Below, piece by piece: positions 32,652 through 43,726 of a stretch of 64,000 nucleotides of DNA. The notes under the pieces are model-generated. The model searched no databases. It saw nothing but the letters and a program-made list of their open reading frames with translations, and was not told where the DNA came from. The DNA lies in NCBI RefSeq assembly GCF_008711325.1, contig NZ_VXDB01000003.1:124001-188000 (forward strand). Direction: 5' to 3'. The DNA comes from Roseibium sediminis (GTDB lineage Bacteria; Pseudomonadota; Alphaproteobacteria; Rhizobiales; Stappiaceae). Both the position numbers and the translations under genes were made by a program. Within the stretch, counting starts at the first letter, position 1. The number at the start of each line of letters is the position of its first letter.

Positions 32652-35600
32652 ATGCCGGATAAGCGCGAGCCAGCCAAAACGAAACTGATTTCCGCAACAA
32701 TTTCAAAGCTGAAGAAGGAAAGTGAAGCGCTCGCCGATTTTGCATCCGCCTTCTACACGCGCGGAGCGGCAGAGGACCTTGTCGTCTACAGCGTTGATGA
32801 ACTTGCAGAATTTGCAAAAATTGCCTGGAAGGACTTCCAGACGCATTCGTTGGGAACCCATCGGGTCAGCGTTTCGAACCCGTCCATCAAGGCCAAGGAC
32901 GGGCGCGCTTCTGAGCTGACCGTCATTGAGATCATGAACGACAACATGCCATTTCTGGTTGATTCGGTCATGGACGAGCTGCAGGAAAGCAAGCTCGAGG
33001 TTCACCTCGTCCTGCATCCGATCTACATCGTCGACCGCGACGCCAAGGGCAAACTTATCTCTGCCAAGGAACGCAAGCGCACGCCCAAGCATGATGATTG
33101 CCAGGAGAGCCTGATACATATCCATGTCACGCGCATCGACAGCAAGGATGCGCGTCAGGATCTGGAAAACCGCCTGAACACCGTTCTCAATGATGTGCGA
33201 GCGGTCGTGAAGGACTTCCGTCCCATGCGCGAACGCCTTCAGGAAGCGATCGACAGCTACAAGACGGCCCAGCTGGACGGCAGCAGCGACGAATTGTGGG
33301 AAGCCATTCACTTCCTCGAGTGGATGGCCAAGGACAATTTCATTTTCCTCGGTATGCGCGAATACAAGTTCGATGGCGGCGTGATCGACGGGGAACTGTC
33401 CCCCAATGACGGCACGGGCCTTGGTCTTCTATCGGATCCGGAAGTGCGGGTGCTGCGCAGGGGCAACGAATTCGTGCAGATCACGCCCGAGATCCGCGAA
33501 TTTCTCCTGAAACCCGAACCGCTGATCATTGCAAAGGCCAATGTGAAAACCCGCGTCCACCGCCGAGTGCACATGGACTATGTCGGCGCAAAGCTGTTTG
33601 ACGACGACGGCAAGATGATCGGCGAACTCAGGATCGTGGGCCTTTACGCCTCGACCGCCTATACCGAGCCGACAAACACCATTCCTTTCCTGCGCCGCAA
33701 GGTGGCCGGGGTTCTGGCCAAGGCCGGATACAGTGCGGAAAGCTATTCCGGCCGTGCACTGTCGAACGTGATGGAAGCCTTCCCGCGCGATGAGCTGTTC
33801 CAGATCGACAAGGACACGCTCTTCGACTTTGCCATCTCCATTCTGCAGCTGGACGAACGTCCTCGAATTCGGGTCCTGTCCCGTGTCGACCGCTTTGACC
33901 GCTATGTCTCGATCCTGTGCTTCGTGCCGCGTGATCGCTACACGACCGAAGTTCGACTGAACATCGGCACCTATCTTGCCAACATCTATGATGGGCGATT
34001 ATCGGCCTGGTATGTCACTTATCCGGAAGGTCCGCTGGCCCGTGTCCATTACATCGTTGGCCGCGACAAGGGCGTGACGCCCAAGCCGGATCAGGACGAG
34101 CTGGAAAGAGCCGTGGCCGAAATGGTCCGCACCTGGCCGGACAGCCTGCGTGATGCCTTGCGCACAAAGTTCGAACCGGCCCGGGCCCGCGAACTGTCCG
34201 ACCGATATGCGCTCGCCTTCCATGGCGGCTACAAGGAAGTCTACAACGCAGCCACAGCGCTGTTTGATCTTGAAAAGGTCGAAACCCTTTCGGACGAGCA
34301 CCAAACGGCGATCACCTTCTTCCGCGCCAGTGAAACCGAACAGGAACGCCTGTCCCTCAAGGTGTATAACCACGGCGCTCCGATCCCGCTGTCCGCCCGC
34401 GTTCCCTTGCTGGAAAACATGGGCTTCCGGGTGATCAACGAGCGGACCTACCGCATCACTCCCGATTCCCGTCCTCTTTGCTACATGCATGAAATGACGC
34501 TTGAGCGCAGGGCAGGTGGAACATTTGATTTCCCTGACGATCTGAAAGAGCGTCTGGAAGGTCTTTTCATGGCCATCTGGCTCGGGCAGGCGGAAAACGA
34601 CGGCTACAACCAGCTGGTCATGGGCGCGGCGCTGGCATGGCGCGATATTGCCGTCCTGCGCGCCCTCTCCAAGTATCTTCGTCAGGCGGGCATCCGCTTC
34701 TCCGAAGACTACATGTGGACCGCCCTCAACAACTATCCGGCGATTGCCGCCAAACTCGTCGGCATGTTCCATCTTCGCTTTGACCCGAAAAAGGAAAAGG
34801 GTCGCGACAAGGCGATGGAAAAACTGACCGCAGAGCTGATGGCAGATCTGGAGGAGGTCGCAAGTCTCGACGACGACCGCATCATTCGCCGGTTCCAGAA
34901 TGCGATCGAATCCGCACTGCGCACCAACTTCTATCAGGTGACCGCGGACGGCCAGCCGAAGGAAACCATCTCCTTCAAGATCGAGTCCCGCAAGATCGAG
35001 GAACTCCCCGATCCCAAACCCTTCCGCGAAATCTTCGTCTACAGCCCCCGCGTTGAAGGGGTGCACCTTCGCTTCGGCATGGTCGCCCGTGGCGGCCTGC
35101 GCTGGTCAGATCGCCCGCAGGACTTCCGTACCGAGGTCCTCGGTCTCGTAAAGGCCCAGCAGGTGAAGAACGCCGTAATCGTTCCGGTTGGCGCAAAAGG
35201 CGGTTTTGTGCCCAAGCAACTGCCGGACATGAGCGACCGTGACGCCTGGTTCAAGGAAGGTACGGAAAGCTACAAGGTCTTCATCAACGCGCTGCTGGAT
35301 GTCACCGACAACCTGGATGAAGACATCCTCCTGCCGCCGCCGAATGTGCTGCGTTATGACGGCGATGATCCTTATCTCGTTGTCGCCGCTGACAAGGGAA
35401 CGGCGACCTTCTCCGACACTGCCAATGGCATTTCCGAAGGTCGTGACTTCTGGCTGGGTGATGCCTTTGCCTCCGGCGGCTCCGCCGGGTACGACCACAA
35501 GAAGATGGGCATCACTGCCCGCGGCGGCTGGGAAGCGGTCAAGCGCCACTTCCGCGAAATGAACCGCGACATCCAGACCGAGCCCTTCACCGCAGCTGGC

Positions 35601-37457
35601 GTGGGCGACATGTCCGGCGACGTGTTCGGCAACGGCATGTTGCTCTCCAAGGCAACAAAACTCGTCGCTGCTTTCGACCACCGCGACATCTTCATCGACC
35701 CGGATCCGGATCCGGCAAAGACCTGGGTGGAACGCAAGCGCCTCTTCGACATGGGTCGCTCGTCGTGGAAGGACTATGACGCCAAGCTGATTTCCAAAGG
35801 CGGCGGCATCTTCCCGCGCTCTGCAAAGTCCATTCCGGTTTCCGATGAAATGCGCCAGATGCTGGGCTTGACCGGCGCCAAGGCGACACCGCAGGAAATT
35901 ATGACCGCCATCTTGAAGATGAAGGTTGATCTTCTGTGGTTCGGCGGCATCGGGACCTATATCCGGGCAACAACCGAAACGGATGCTGATGCCGGTGACC
36001 GCGCCAACGATCCGATCCGCATCACCGCGCCGGAAGTGGGAGCAAAGGTGATCGGCGAAGGAGCGAACCTTGGTCTGACACAGCGTGCTCGTATCGAGTT
36101 CCACAAGAGCGGGGGACGTTGCAACTCCGATGCGATCGACAACTCCGCCGGCGTGAACTCGTCGGACATGGAGGTCAATATCAAGATTGCCCTTGGCGCG
36201 GCCATGAAGGCACAGAAGCTAACCCTGAAAAGCCGGAACACGCTTCTTGCAGAAATGACCGACGAAGTTGCCGATCTGGTCTTGCGCAACAACTATCTCC
36301 AGACCCTCGCCATTTCCATGTGCGAACGGCGCGGTTCAGAAGACTTCGGTTACCAGATCCGCATGATGCGGCAACTGGAACAGGCAGGTCTGCTGGACCG
36401 CAAGGTGGAGTATCTGCCGAACGATGTGGTCCTTGCCGACATGCAGGCCAACAACCAGACCCTGACCCGTGCGGAATTGGGTGTGTTGCTGGCCTATGCC
36501 AAGCTGACGCTTTACGATGCCCTGCTTGGCAGCTCCGTGCCTGACGACAGCTATCTGGCCCGTGAACTTTTCCGCTACTTCCCTGACCACATGGCCAAGA
36601 AGTACGAGGAAGAAATCACCGGCCACCGCCTGCGCCGCGAGATCATTGCCACGATGCTGGCAAACTCCATGATCAACCGCGGCGGACCGACCTTCATGAC
36701 CCGTCTGCTCGACCAGACAGGGGCCACCACCAGCGAAATCGCCCAGTGTTTTGTCGCATCCCGCAACAGCTTTGGCCTCACCGAGCTGTATGAGGAAATC
36801 GACGCACTCGACACCAAGATCGATGGCGGTGTCCAGCTTGGGCTCTACAGCCGCATTCAGGACCTGCTTCTGGAACGTGTGGTCTGGTTCAAGCGCAACG
36901 TCTCCTTCGACAAGGGGATTGCCGCCGTGGTTGACAGGTTCAGCAAGGGCATTTCAACGCTCAAGGGCAAGCTGAACACAATTGTCACAGACGAACAGGT
37001 CAAGGAGCTTTCAAAGGCTGCAGACGAGCTTGTCGCGGCAGGTCTGCCCAAGGATCTCGCCCATCGCCTCGCCTGGTTGCCGGCAGAAGCCGCTATTCCG
37101 GACATTGTCCTGATCGCGGAAGAAACCGGGGCGGACCTCGTCAGCGCTGCAAAGGCCTATTTCGAAGTGGCTTCTCACTTCCGTGTAGGCGCAATGCAGG
37201 AGCTGGCCGGAACCTTCGAGATCCACGACTATTACGATGGTCTGGCCCTCGACCGCGCCCGCGCAACCCTGACTGCAGCTCACCGCAGCCTGTGCGCCAA
37301 GGCGATCAAGGTCGGGACCTTCGATGCCTGGCTGACCGCCAATGAAAAGGCCGTCGACCGCACGACACGCACCATGGCGGAAATTCTGGACGGCGAGCTG
37401 AGCGTCTCCAAGTTCTCCGTGGCTGCAAGCCTACTGGCCGAAGCTGCCCAGACCTGA
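32652..37457 (+). CDS. gdhB: NAD-specific glutamate dehydrogenase, large (180 kDa) type
   Basis: 1601 residues, the giant class of NAD-dependent glutamate dehydrogenase that feeds glutamate carbon into 2-oxoglutarate and releases ammonium. The N-terminal ~700 residues carry ACT-like regulatory segments (NDNMPFLVDSVMDEL near 100; FLGMREYKFDGG). The catalytic core begins around 790 with EGVHLRFGMVARGGLRWSDR and KGGFVPKQLP, which holds the substrate lysines, and continues with GVGDMSGDVFGNGML (near 985), the NAD-binding fold, and GIGTYIR. A helical C-terminal domain completes it. The length is normal for alphaproteobacteria. It is monocistronic with a terminator 28 bases after the stop. Confidence 0.97.
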   Translation: MPDKREPAKTKLISATISKLKKESEALADFASAFYTRGAAEDLVVYSVDELAEFAKIAWKDFQTHSLGTHRVSVSNPSIKAKDGRASELTVIEIMNDNMPFLVDSVMDELQESKLEVHLVLHPIYIVDRDAKGKLISAKERKRTPKHDDCQESLIHIHVTRIDSKDARQDLENRLNTVLNDVRAVVKDFRPMRERLQEAIDSYKTAQLDGSSDELWEAIHFLEWMAKDNFIFLGMREYKFDGGVIDGELSPNDGTGLGLLSDPEVRVLRRGNEFVQITPEIREFLLKPEPLIIAKANVKTRVHRRVHMDYVGAKLFDDDGKMIGELRIVGLYASTAYTEPTNTIPFLRRKVAGVLAKAGYSAESYSGRALSNVMEAFPRDELFQIDKDTLFDFAISILQLDERPRIRVLSRVDRFDRYVSILCFVPRDRYTTEVRLNIGTYLANIYDGRLSAWYVTYPEGPLARVHYIVGRDKGVTPKPDQDELERAVAEMVRTWPDSLRDALRTKFEPARARELSDRYALAFHGGYKEVYNAATALFDLEKVETLSDEHQTAITFFRASETEQERLSLKVYNHGAPIPLSARVPLLENMGFRVINERTYRITPDSRPLCYMHEMTLERRAGGTFDFPDDLKERLEGLFMAIWLGQAENDGYNQLVMGAALAWRDIAVLRALSKYLRQAGIRFSEDYMWTALNNYPAIAAKLVGMFHLRFDPKKEKGRDKAMEKLTAELMADLEEVASLDDDRIIRRFQNAIESALRTNFYQVTADGQPKETISFKIESRKIEELPDPKPFREIFVYSPRVEGVHLRFGMVARGGLRWSDRPQDFRTEVLGLVKAQQVKNAVIVPVGAKGGFVPKQLPDMSDRDAWFKEGTESYKVFINALLDVTDNLDEDILLPPPNVLRYDGDDPYLVVAADKGTATFSDTANGISEGRDFWLGDAFASGGSAGYDHKKMGITARGGWEAVKRHFREMNRDIQTEPFTAAGVGDMSGDVFGNGMLLSKATKLVAAFDHRDIFIDPDPDPAKTWVERKRLFDMGRSSWKDYDAKLISKGGGIFPRSAKSIPVSDEMRQMLGLTGAKATPQEIMTAILKMKVDLLWFGGIGTYIRATTETDADAGDRANDPIRITAPEVGAKVIGEGANLGLTQRARIEFHKSGGRCNSDAIDNSAGVNSSDMEVNIKIALGAAMKAQKLTLKSRNTLLAEMTDEVADLVLRNNYLQTLAISMCERRGSEDFGYQIRMMRQLEQAGLLDRKVEYLPNDVVLADMQANNQTLTRAELGVLLAYAKLTLYDALLGSSVPDDSYLARELFRYFPDHMAKKYEEEITGHRLRREIIATMLANSMINRGGPTFMTRLLDQTGATTSEIAQCFVASRNSFGLTELYEEIDALDTKIDGGVQLGLYSRIQDLLLERVVWFKRNVSFDKGIAAVVDRFSKGISTLKGKLNTIVTDEQVKELSKAADELVAAGLPKDLAHRLAWLPAEAAIPDIVLIAEETGADLVSAAKAYFEVASHFRVGAMQELAGTFEIHDYYDGLALDRARATLTAAHRSLCAKAIKVGTFDAWLTANEKAVDRTTRTMAEILDGELSVSKFSVAASLLAEAAQT

Positions 37458-37485
37458 TCCTGCATTCAGGAAAACGTGAAAATGC

Positions 37486-37513
37486 AAAGAGCCGGCCTAC
37501 GAGCCGGCTCTTT
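37486..37513 (+). terminator. Rho-independent terminator after gdh
   Basis: An 11-bp perfect stem AAAGAGCCGGC/GCCGGCTCTTT (37486-37496 with 37503-37513), a 6-base loop, then TCTCATT. It lies between convergent gdh and purH and could stop both. Confidence 0.88.
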
Positions 37514-37535
37514 CTCATTATAAGGTCTGAAATAC

Positions 37536-39152
37536 TCAATGCCGGAAGTGACGCATTCCGGTCAGAACCATGGCGAGACCAGCCTCATCGGCAGCCGCAA
37601 TCACGTCCTCATCCCGCATGGATCCACCCGGTTGGATGACCGCCGTTGCACCTGCCTCGGCAGCGGACAGCAATCCGTCTGCAAACGGGAAGAAGGCATC
37701 GGAAGCCACAACACAGCCCTTGGTGAGCGGCACGGAGAGGCCAGCAGCCTCTGTCGCATCCAGCGCCTTGCGCGCAGCAATACGGGCTGAATCCACGCGG
37801 CTCATCTGGCCTGCACCAACACCGACCGTCGCTCCATCCTTGGCATAGACGATCGCGTTGGACTTCACGTGCTTGGCGACACGGAAGGCGAATTTGAGAT
37901 CAGCGAGTTCCTGCGCGCTGGGAGCGCGCTTTGTCACCACCTTCAGATCCAGATCGTCGACAACTCCGTTGTCGCGTGACTGGACCAGAAGACCGCCCGC
38001 CACAGACTTGACCGCAAGGCCTTTCGCGCGCGGATCAGCAAGGCCGCCGGTCAGAAGCAGACGAAGGTTTTTCTTGGCCGCAATGATCTCTTGAGCGGCT
38101 TCATCAGCCTCAGGGGCGATGATCACTTCGGTGAAGACCTTGACGATCTCCTCTGCAGTCTGCGCGTCCAGCTTCTGGTTCAGGGCCACAATGCCGCCGA
38201 AAGCCGACACCGGATCGCATCGCAGCGCCAGCTCATAGGCCTCGCGAAGCGTCGCTGCCTCGGCAACACCGCACGGATTGGCATGCTTGATGATGGCAAC
38301 AGCGCTGGTGCGGGAGGGATCGAACTCGGAAACAAGCTCAAAGGCCGCGTCCGTATCGTTGATGTTGTTATAAGAGAGCGTCTTGCCCTGAAGCTGGCGT
38401 GCCGTTGCAACGCCCGGGCGCTTTTCGCCGGTGACATAGAAACCTGCAGACTGGTGCGGGTTTTCGCCGTAGCGCATAACTTCGGCAAGAGCGCCCCCAA
38501 CAGCCCGGTGAGCAGGAGCTTCTTCGTTCAGCTGATCGGCCAACCAGTTGGAAACCGCCGCATCATAGGCCGCCGTGCGTGCAAAAGCCTTCAAGGCCAG
38601 CTTCTTGCGCAATGCAATCGGGGCTTTGCCACCATTGGCATCCAGCTCGCCGATCACCTCGTCATAATCGGCCGGATCAGTGACAACGGTCACATAGGCA
38701 TGGTTCTTGGCCGCAGCGCGGGTCATCGCCGGACCGCCAATGTCGATGTTCTCGATGCCGGTCGCATAGTCGGCACCCTTTGCAACCACATCTTCGAACG
38801 GATAGAGGTTGCCGCAGAAAAGATCAATGCCGGTGATCCCGTGATCAGCCATGGCCTTTTGGTGGTCAACATCATCACGGATCGACAGAAGGCCGCCATG
38901 CACCATCGGATGCAGGGTCTTCACCCGGCCATCCATGATTTCCGGAAAATTGGTGACTTCGGAAATGTCCAAAACGGTCAACCCGGCATCCTTGAGAGCC
39001 TTGTATGAGCCGCCGGTGGAGACCAGTTCAACACCCCGGTCAGAAAGCGCCTTGGCGAATTCGACCAGACCGGCCTTGTCGAAAACGGACAGCAGAGCGC
39101 GTTTGACGGGAACAAATTCGGGAACGGGAACGGCCTTGGAGGTGATAGCCAT
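37536..39152 (-). CDS. purH: Bifunctional AICAR formyltransferase / IMP cyclohydrolase
   Basis: A 538-residue enzyme for the last two steps of IMP synthesis. The N-terminal cyclohydrolase (1-200) starts [20 protein letters not shown] and has [13 protein letters not shown] and GRVKTLHP. The C-terminal transformylase contains the KHANPCG catalytic Lys-His segment (near 280) and [10 protein letters not shown] near the end. The ATG at 39152 is preceded by GAGG at good spacing; another ATG lies two codons upstream. It follows the heparinase-family gene on the same strand with an 88-base gap. Confidence 0.97.
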   Translation of the reverse strand: MAITSKAVPVPEFVPVKRALLSVFDKAGLVEFAKALSDRGVELVSTGGSYKALKDAGLTVLDISEVTNFPEIMDGRVKTLHPMVHGGLLSIRDDVDHQKAMADHGITGIDLFCGNLYPFEDVVAKGADYATGIENIDIGGPAMTRAAAKNHAYVTVVTDPADYDEVIGELDANGGKAPIALRKKLALKAFARTAAYDAAVSNWLADQLNEEAPAHRAVGGALAEVMRYGENPHQSAGFYVTGEKRPGVATARQLQGKTLSYNNINDTDAAFELVSEFDPSRTSAVAIIKHANPCGVAEAATLREAYELALRCDPVSAFGGIVALNQKLDAQTAEEIVKVFTEVIIAPEADEAAQEIIAAKKNLRLLLTGGLADPRAKGLAVKSVAGGLLVQSRDNGVVDDLDLKVVTKRAPSAQELADLKFAFRVAKHVKSNAIVYAKDGATVGVGAGQMSRVDSARIAARKALDATEAAGLSVPLTKGCVVASDAFFPFADGLLSAAEAGATAVIQPGGSMRDEDVIAAADEAGLAMVLTGMRHFRH

Positions 39153-39240
39153 CAACATGCCTCGCGAGCTGGGAGGTTGGGAGTTGGCCTCGCCCTATCA
39201 CGAAGACGCGCAAATCAAAAGATGGCAATGCGCCTGAGCG

Positions 39241-41004
39241 TCAAACTAAATCGCCCGGATCATCGGGAAGCGCCTTGGCATCATCAAAGTCGCTGATCCC
39301 ACGGCGGCTCAAACGGGCAATCGCTGTTCGGCGGAACTGCCAAGCCACGGAAGGCATTTCCTGAATGACCCCATAGATAATGATCTGAGAGGTTTTCCGA
39401 TGGCCGTAGACATCGGACAGATAGATGGAATCTTCCAGATGAATTTCCGCGCCCGGTGCGTCGAATTCCCATGTCTCACCATCCGGGCACACCAGCTGAA
39501 CAAGCGATCCCTTGTTATGCAGCGTGGCCTTGATCTGCGGATGGAGGTGGAAGCGGATCGTATAGTAATGCTCCGGATTGATCGGCCCCTTGGCGAGGAT
39601 CTTGTCGATGCCGCTCAGTTCCGTTCCGTCCGCAGAAAGACGCAAATCCCGCTCGTGGACAACCCGAAACTCCTTCAGATATCCATCATGGGACGCGGAT
39701 ACCTTGGAACTGGTGGCGCTGTCGGTCCGATCTGTAGGGACATTGGACGGACCGGAAATGATCGGGTTGCCCAACCATTTGCCAAACCGGGGGGAGGTCA
39801 GGAACCGGCAGGAAGACGTGTCGCCAATGGAGACCGTCGAATGAGCTGCGGTTGACCGGCTGACCTGCCGCCACTTGCTGTTTGACAGACCAGACACGCC
39901 GCAATTGACAACGAGCCGGTGAATGCCGCTCGAAAACTCGAAGGACAGGCACCCTGCATGTGCATCTTCAGACAGTCCTGGAGGAGGTGGCTTGCCCGTT
40001 TCCATCAACACAGTGGCATCACCGCCAACGAGGCGCTGGTATCCGGCATGCGGAGCATTGGTCGGCGGCGCCCCACGGGCATCATCATAGGCCATAATGG
40101 TGGCCACCAGATCATTCGGCGTTGACCCCATACCGTTGAAATGGGCGAAGGCACCATCGCCATGGCGGAAAAACCGCATCATCGGCATCATCCGGTCAAC
40201 AGACTGCAACATTCCCTTGGGCAGCTCCATGCCCTGCATCACAAACGCCTGACGAACCGGCAACAGGTCCGCGAGAATTTCAATCATGGCGCCGGGGTTG
40301 CGCGAAATATGCCCACCATCGGAGAGGATCTGGCGAGCAAGTTCCGTATCAAGGCGGCGCATGGCCTGACGCGCATATCGGCTTTGTCCCGCCATGGAAA
40401 CACAGGCAGAAGCAATGGCAAGTGCGGCCTGAAGCCTCTCGACCCCGTCGCGGGTCTCATTGATGGTTCGTCGCAGATAGGCGACCTGCTTGGCCAGCGA
40501 TTTCAGGAACCGCCGATAGAAGTCATGATCTCCCTCATCCAGCACGAACGGGGAATGGGAGAGCCAGGACATGATGCGCCGCGCGACCACGGGTGTTTCC
40601 CACCCCACAGGATGACGGGTGCCGCAGAGCTTGATCCAGTCATCGATGAGGACACGAGCATTTTGCCGGGAAATCTTGCTGTCTGCCGCCCTCAGATCGC
40701 GGAGCCACCCAAATCCGTGCAATTCGCGCTGCCAGTCCCTTGCCTGACCGTACAATTCGAACGGAGACTCGCCGTGTGTTTCCACCAGATGTCCGGAAAA
40801 AAGGAAACGCCCGCCGTAGATGTCGGCCGCGTTCATGGCGTCAGCGGTGCGCAGATCCTGCGGGGCGATCAGCACCCGACTGGGCACGTTCGAGGAAGGC
40901 CGCAAACGGAACAGCATTCCGCCATGCACCCAGCGCGAAGCCTGCTGCCATAGATGGGATGCAAGCAGCCGCCATACGTGGCTGCTTTCAGACGCGGTTC
41001 CCAT
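39241..41004 (-). CDS. Heparinase II/III family protein
   Basis: 587 residues. The N-terminal half is an alpha-helical toroid-like domain (WLRDLRAADSKISRQNARVLIDDWI). The C-terminal half is the beta-sandwich heparinase II/III domain, with GYQRLVGGDATVLMETG and SFEFSSGIHRLVVNCG, and the STAAHSTVSIGDTSS segment that includes the conserved His. Alphaproteobacteria that make no heparin keep one copy next to rsmB and purH, so the true substrate is probably an acidic envelope or extracellular polysaccharide. No signal peptide is seen. ATG at 41004 was preferred to a TTG two codons earlier. Confidence 0.9.
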   Translation of the reverse strand: MGTASESSHVWRLLASHLWQQASRWVHGGMLFRLRPSSNVPSRVLIAPQDLRTADAMNAADIYGGRFLFSGHLVETHGESPFELYGQARDWQRELHGFGWLRDLRAADSKISRQNARVLIDDWIKLCGTRHPVGWETPVVARRIMSWLSHSPFVLDEGDHDFYRRFLKSLAKQVAYLRRTINETRDGVERLQAALAIASACVSMAGQSRYARQAMRRLDTELARQILSDGGHISRNPGAMIEILADLLPVRQAFVMQGMELPKGMLQSVDRMMPMMRFFRHGDGAFAHFNGMGSTPNDLVATIMAYDDARGAPPTNAPHAGYQRLVGGDATVLMETGKPPPPGLSEDAHAGCLSFEFSSGIHRLVVNCGVSGLSNSKWRQVSRSTAAHSTVSIGDTSSCRFLTSPRFGKWLGNPIISGPSNVPTDRTDSATSSKVSASHDGYLKEFRVVHERDLRLSADGTELSGIDKILAKGPINPEHYYTIRFHLHPQIKATLHNKGSLVQLVCPDGETWEFDAPGAEIHLEDSIYLSDVYGHRKTSQIIIYGVIQEMPSVAWQFRRTAIARLSRRGISDFDDAKALPDDPGDLV

Positions 41005-41136
41005 GATCAAGACACCAGCCGGAAAAAGAACTTTCCCAGGAAAAAAATGCGCTTGCCCTCGTTAATACGCCACTAACCAATTCAAGAGGCAGTTCAACCT
41101 CTTGGACAAGTATTGCCAAATACAGTTTATGTGGCG

Positions 41137-42519
41137 TTAAACACGTTGCAAGCGCGCAGCAAAAAATCCGTCCATTCCCGGCGCACAATTATCTGAACCA
41201 ACCGGATGGCAGGGCAGTGTTCTCAAATATCCTTCACTCGAGACACTTTCAGGCAGATTGCCCACTTCCGCAGAAGTTGCAGGAACGAGGCGGTAATCGG
41301 ATCTTTCCGCCAGAAAGGCTTCAATCTGTGCCTCGCCTTCGTCGCGTTCAAGCGAACAGGTGCAATAGACAAGAAGCCCGCCAGGTTTGACCCAGTCAGC
41401 AACGCGCAGAAGAAGTTCCTTCTGGATAGCAGACAGGGTTTCGATGTCCCGCTCCCGCTTCAGCAACGCCACATCGGGATGTCGGCGAATGGTGCCTGTG
41501 GCACTGCATGGCGCATCCAGAAGCACAGCGTCAAAGGGGCTGTCCGGAGAATACTCACGCAAGCCCGCTGTCACTGTTTCAACGGATAGGCCAAGACGCG
41601 TCATGTTTTCCGAAAGGCGCTTCAACCGCCCTTTGGAAATGTCGATCGCCGTGACATCGGCTCCGGCAGAAGCGAGCTGAGCCGTTTTGCCGCCGGGGGC
41701 CGCGCAAAGATCAGCCACGCGCTTTCCCTCTATATCTCCAAGCAGACGCGCTGGAAGGGACGCGGCAAGATCCTGAACCCACCAGTCCCCGTCCTCAAAG
41801 CCTGCGAGGCCATCAACGGCGCCTTTTTGTGACAAGCGTACGGTGCGCTCGGCCAGCAGGGTACCTTCAAGTTTTTCGGCCCACTCTTGCGGGCCGGACT
41901 TAACAGAAAGATCGAGAGCGGCCTCGTTGCGGTGAGCGGCCGCTATACGTCGAGCGGTCTCCTCGCCATAGGTTTCGCTCCAGCGGGCAAAAAGCCATTC
42001 CGGCGTGTTCAGCGCATCGGCATCAAGATCCTCGATCATTTCCTCGCGCTCACGACCAAGACGGCGCAGGACGCCATTGACCAGCCCCTTGTAAACTTGG
42101 ACTCTTCGGTCGACGGAGGCATGATCGACTGCAAGCGAGACAGCCGCACGATCCGGAATGTCGAGAAACAGCATCTGGGCAATCGCAACGTGAAGGATGT
42201 CGAGCACACGGCCGGTCTTCTCCGGGATATCCCGGTCGAGCAGACGTGTCAGGATTTCCGAAATCTCGCCGCGATGACGAAGGGCAGCACCGATGATGGC
42301 CCGCACCAGAGCGCGGTCCTTGCCCTCAAGCGCCCGAAATCCCGAGTGACCCGATTGCAGGTCCAGTTCTCCATCGAGCGGCCGACGCTTGTGAACGACA
42401 TTGCCCAGAATGTCCGCAGCGACCTTCCTAGCGGCAAATCCCGGCTTTTCATCCGGTCTTTGCACCTCTTTCGGAGCCTTGGTGTTTTTCTTCGGTCTGA
42501 ACGGACGGGCCACTAGCAT
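41137..42519 (-). CDS. rsmB: 16S rRNA (cytosine967-C5)-methyltransferase, RsmB/NOP family
   Basis: 460 residues. An N-terminal NusB-like RNA-binding domain (AARKVAADILGNVV through VNGVLRRLGRERE, about 28-165) precedes a Rossmann methyltransferase. Catalytic parts are VADLCAAPGGKTAQLASAG (SAM motif I), the DAPCSATGTIRRHP cysteine and the YCTCSLERDEGE cysteine, the two-Cys mechanism of RNA m5C enzymes. The start at 42519 (MLVARPF) is preceded by TTGGGG; the frame extends 22 codons further but with basic non-family residues. The heparinase-family gene follows on the same strand. Confidence 0.94.
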   Translation of the reverse strand: MLVARPFRPKKNTKAPKEVQRPDEKPGFAARKVAADILGNVVHKRRPLDGELDLQSGHSGFRALEGKDRALVRAIIGAALRHRGEISEILTRLLDRDIPEKTGRVLDILHVAIAQMLFLDIPDRAAVSLAVDHASVDRRVQVYKGLVNGVLRRLGREREEMIEDLDADALNTPEWLFARWSETYGEETARRIAAAHRNEAALDLSVKSGPQEWAEKLEGTLLAERTVRLSQKGAVDGLAGFEDGDWWVQDLAASLPARLLGDIEGKRVADLCAAPGGKTAQLASAGADVTAIDISKGRLKRLSENMTRLGLSVETVTAGLREYSPDSPFDAVLLDAPCSATGTIRRHPDVALLKRERDIETLSAIQKELLLRVADWVKPGGLLVYCTCSLERDEGEAQIEAFLAERSDYRLVPATSAEVGNLPESVSSEGYLRTLPCHPVGSDNCAPGMDGFFAARLQRV

Positions 42520-42636
42520 CCCCAATCGGAATTTGGCTGAAAAGCACAAGCGCCGCAGACGGACCCGTCCACGGCGCTGTGTCATGATTTGCTGTTTACC
42601 TGCTTACCACGGAAAAGGGCAAGCGTGTCGGTTTCA

Positions 42637-43599
42637 TCAGCCCCACGGACCTTTTGGGCGAGACCCGCCGGTCGGCGGAACAGAGCCGCGGCCCGAAGTG
42701 GATGGCGCCTGCGATGTGGCATAGTCGGGTGCAGGCCGGAAACCGGTGCTGCCAAGGCCTGACTGTGCCAGCTTCTGCAATTCATCAATCCGGTTCTGCG
42801 TATTGGGGTGCGTGGAAAACAGATTGTCCATGCGTTCCCCCGAGAGCGGATTGATGATGAACATATGCGCCGTTGCCGGATTGTGTTCGGCGTCCGGATT
42901 GTGAATGCGGGCAACGCCGCCGGAGATTTTTGCAAGAGCAGAAGCCAGCCAGATCGGTTCACCGCATATTTCCGCGCCCATGCGGTCGGCGGCATATTCG
43001 CGTGTACGGGAAATCGCCATCTGCACGATGGCAGCCGCCATCGGAGCCACGATCATCATCAGGATGACGCCTACAAACCCGAGCGGATTGTTCCGATTGT
43101 CGCTCGACCCGAAGAACATCGCGAAATTCGCAAGCATGGAGATCGCACCGGCAATCGTTGCCGTGATCGTCATGATCAACGTGTCGTGGTTCTTGATATG
43201 GGCAAGTTCATGCGCCATCACACCGGCAACTTCTTCCTTGCTCAAGAGATTGAGAAGCCCGGTTGTCGCCGCCACCGCAGCATTTTCAGGGTTACGGCCA
43301 GTCGCAAAGGCGTTCGGTTGCGGATTGTCGATAATGTAGACCTTTGGCATCGGCAGGTCCGCATTGCGCGAAAGCTGCGCCACCATGTTGTAGAGTTCCG
43401 GCGCGGTGCGGGCATCCACTTCCTGGGCATGATGCATGCGCAGGACCATCTTGTCGGAATTCCAGTAGCTGAAAATGTTCATGGCGGCGGCCACGACCAG
43501 AGCGATCATCATCCCGCTCGATCCGCCGAGCATGAAACCAATGCCCATGAAAAGTGCCGTCATGGCGGCAAGCAGCATGCCTGTCTTGAGGTAGTTCAT
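42637..43599 (-). CDS. htpX: Zinc metalloprotease HtpX
   Basis: A 320-residue inner-membrane M48 protease that degrades misfolded membrane proteins alongside FtsH. Two N-terminal spans (about 4-22 and 26-44) precede the HELAH zinc motif (130-134). Further spans lie at about 147-165 and 177-200, followed by [11 protein letters not shown] with the third zinc ligand Glu. The C-terminus is a Ser/Gly/Pro-rich tail. In rhizobia htpX often sits beside rsmB and the DUF1674 gene, as here. Confidence 0.96.
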   Translation of the reverse strand: MNYLKTGMLLAAMTALFMGIGFMLGGSSGMMIALVVAAAMNIFSYWNSDKMVLRMHHAQEVDARTAPELYNMVAQLSRNADLPMPKVYIIDNPQPNAFATGRNPENAAVAATTGLLNLLSKEEVAGVMAHELAHIKNHDTLIMTITATIAGAISMLANFAMFFGSSDNRNNPLGFVGVILMMIVAPMAAAIVQMAISRTREYAADRMGAEICGEPIWLASALAKISGGVARIHNPDAEHNPATAHMFIINPLSGERMDNLFSTHPNTQNRIDELQKLAQSGLGSTGFRPAPDYATSQAPSTSGRGSVPPTGGSRPKGPWG

Positions 43600-43726
43600 G
43601 GATCTCGTCCGTATGACCTGTTTCGTTTGCCCGTTTTGCGCACTATATAGCGCAGTGTCGCCCTAAATTTGGTGACGCTGCGAATATTTCGCAAGATTTG
43701 GTGGCAAAGGCAAAGGAAACGACCGG

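Noticed and set aside
41062..41076. CtrA-like sequence TTAA-N7-CTAA upstream of the heparinase-family gene
   Set aside because: One mismatch in the second half-site and no other support, so it was not listed as a box.
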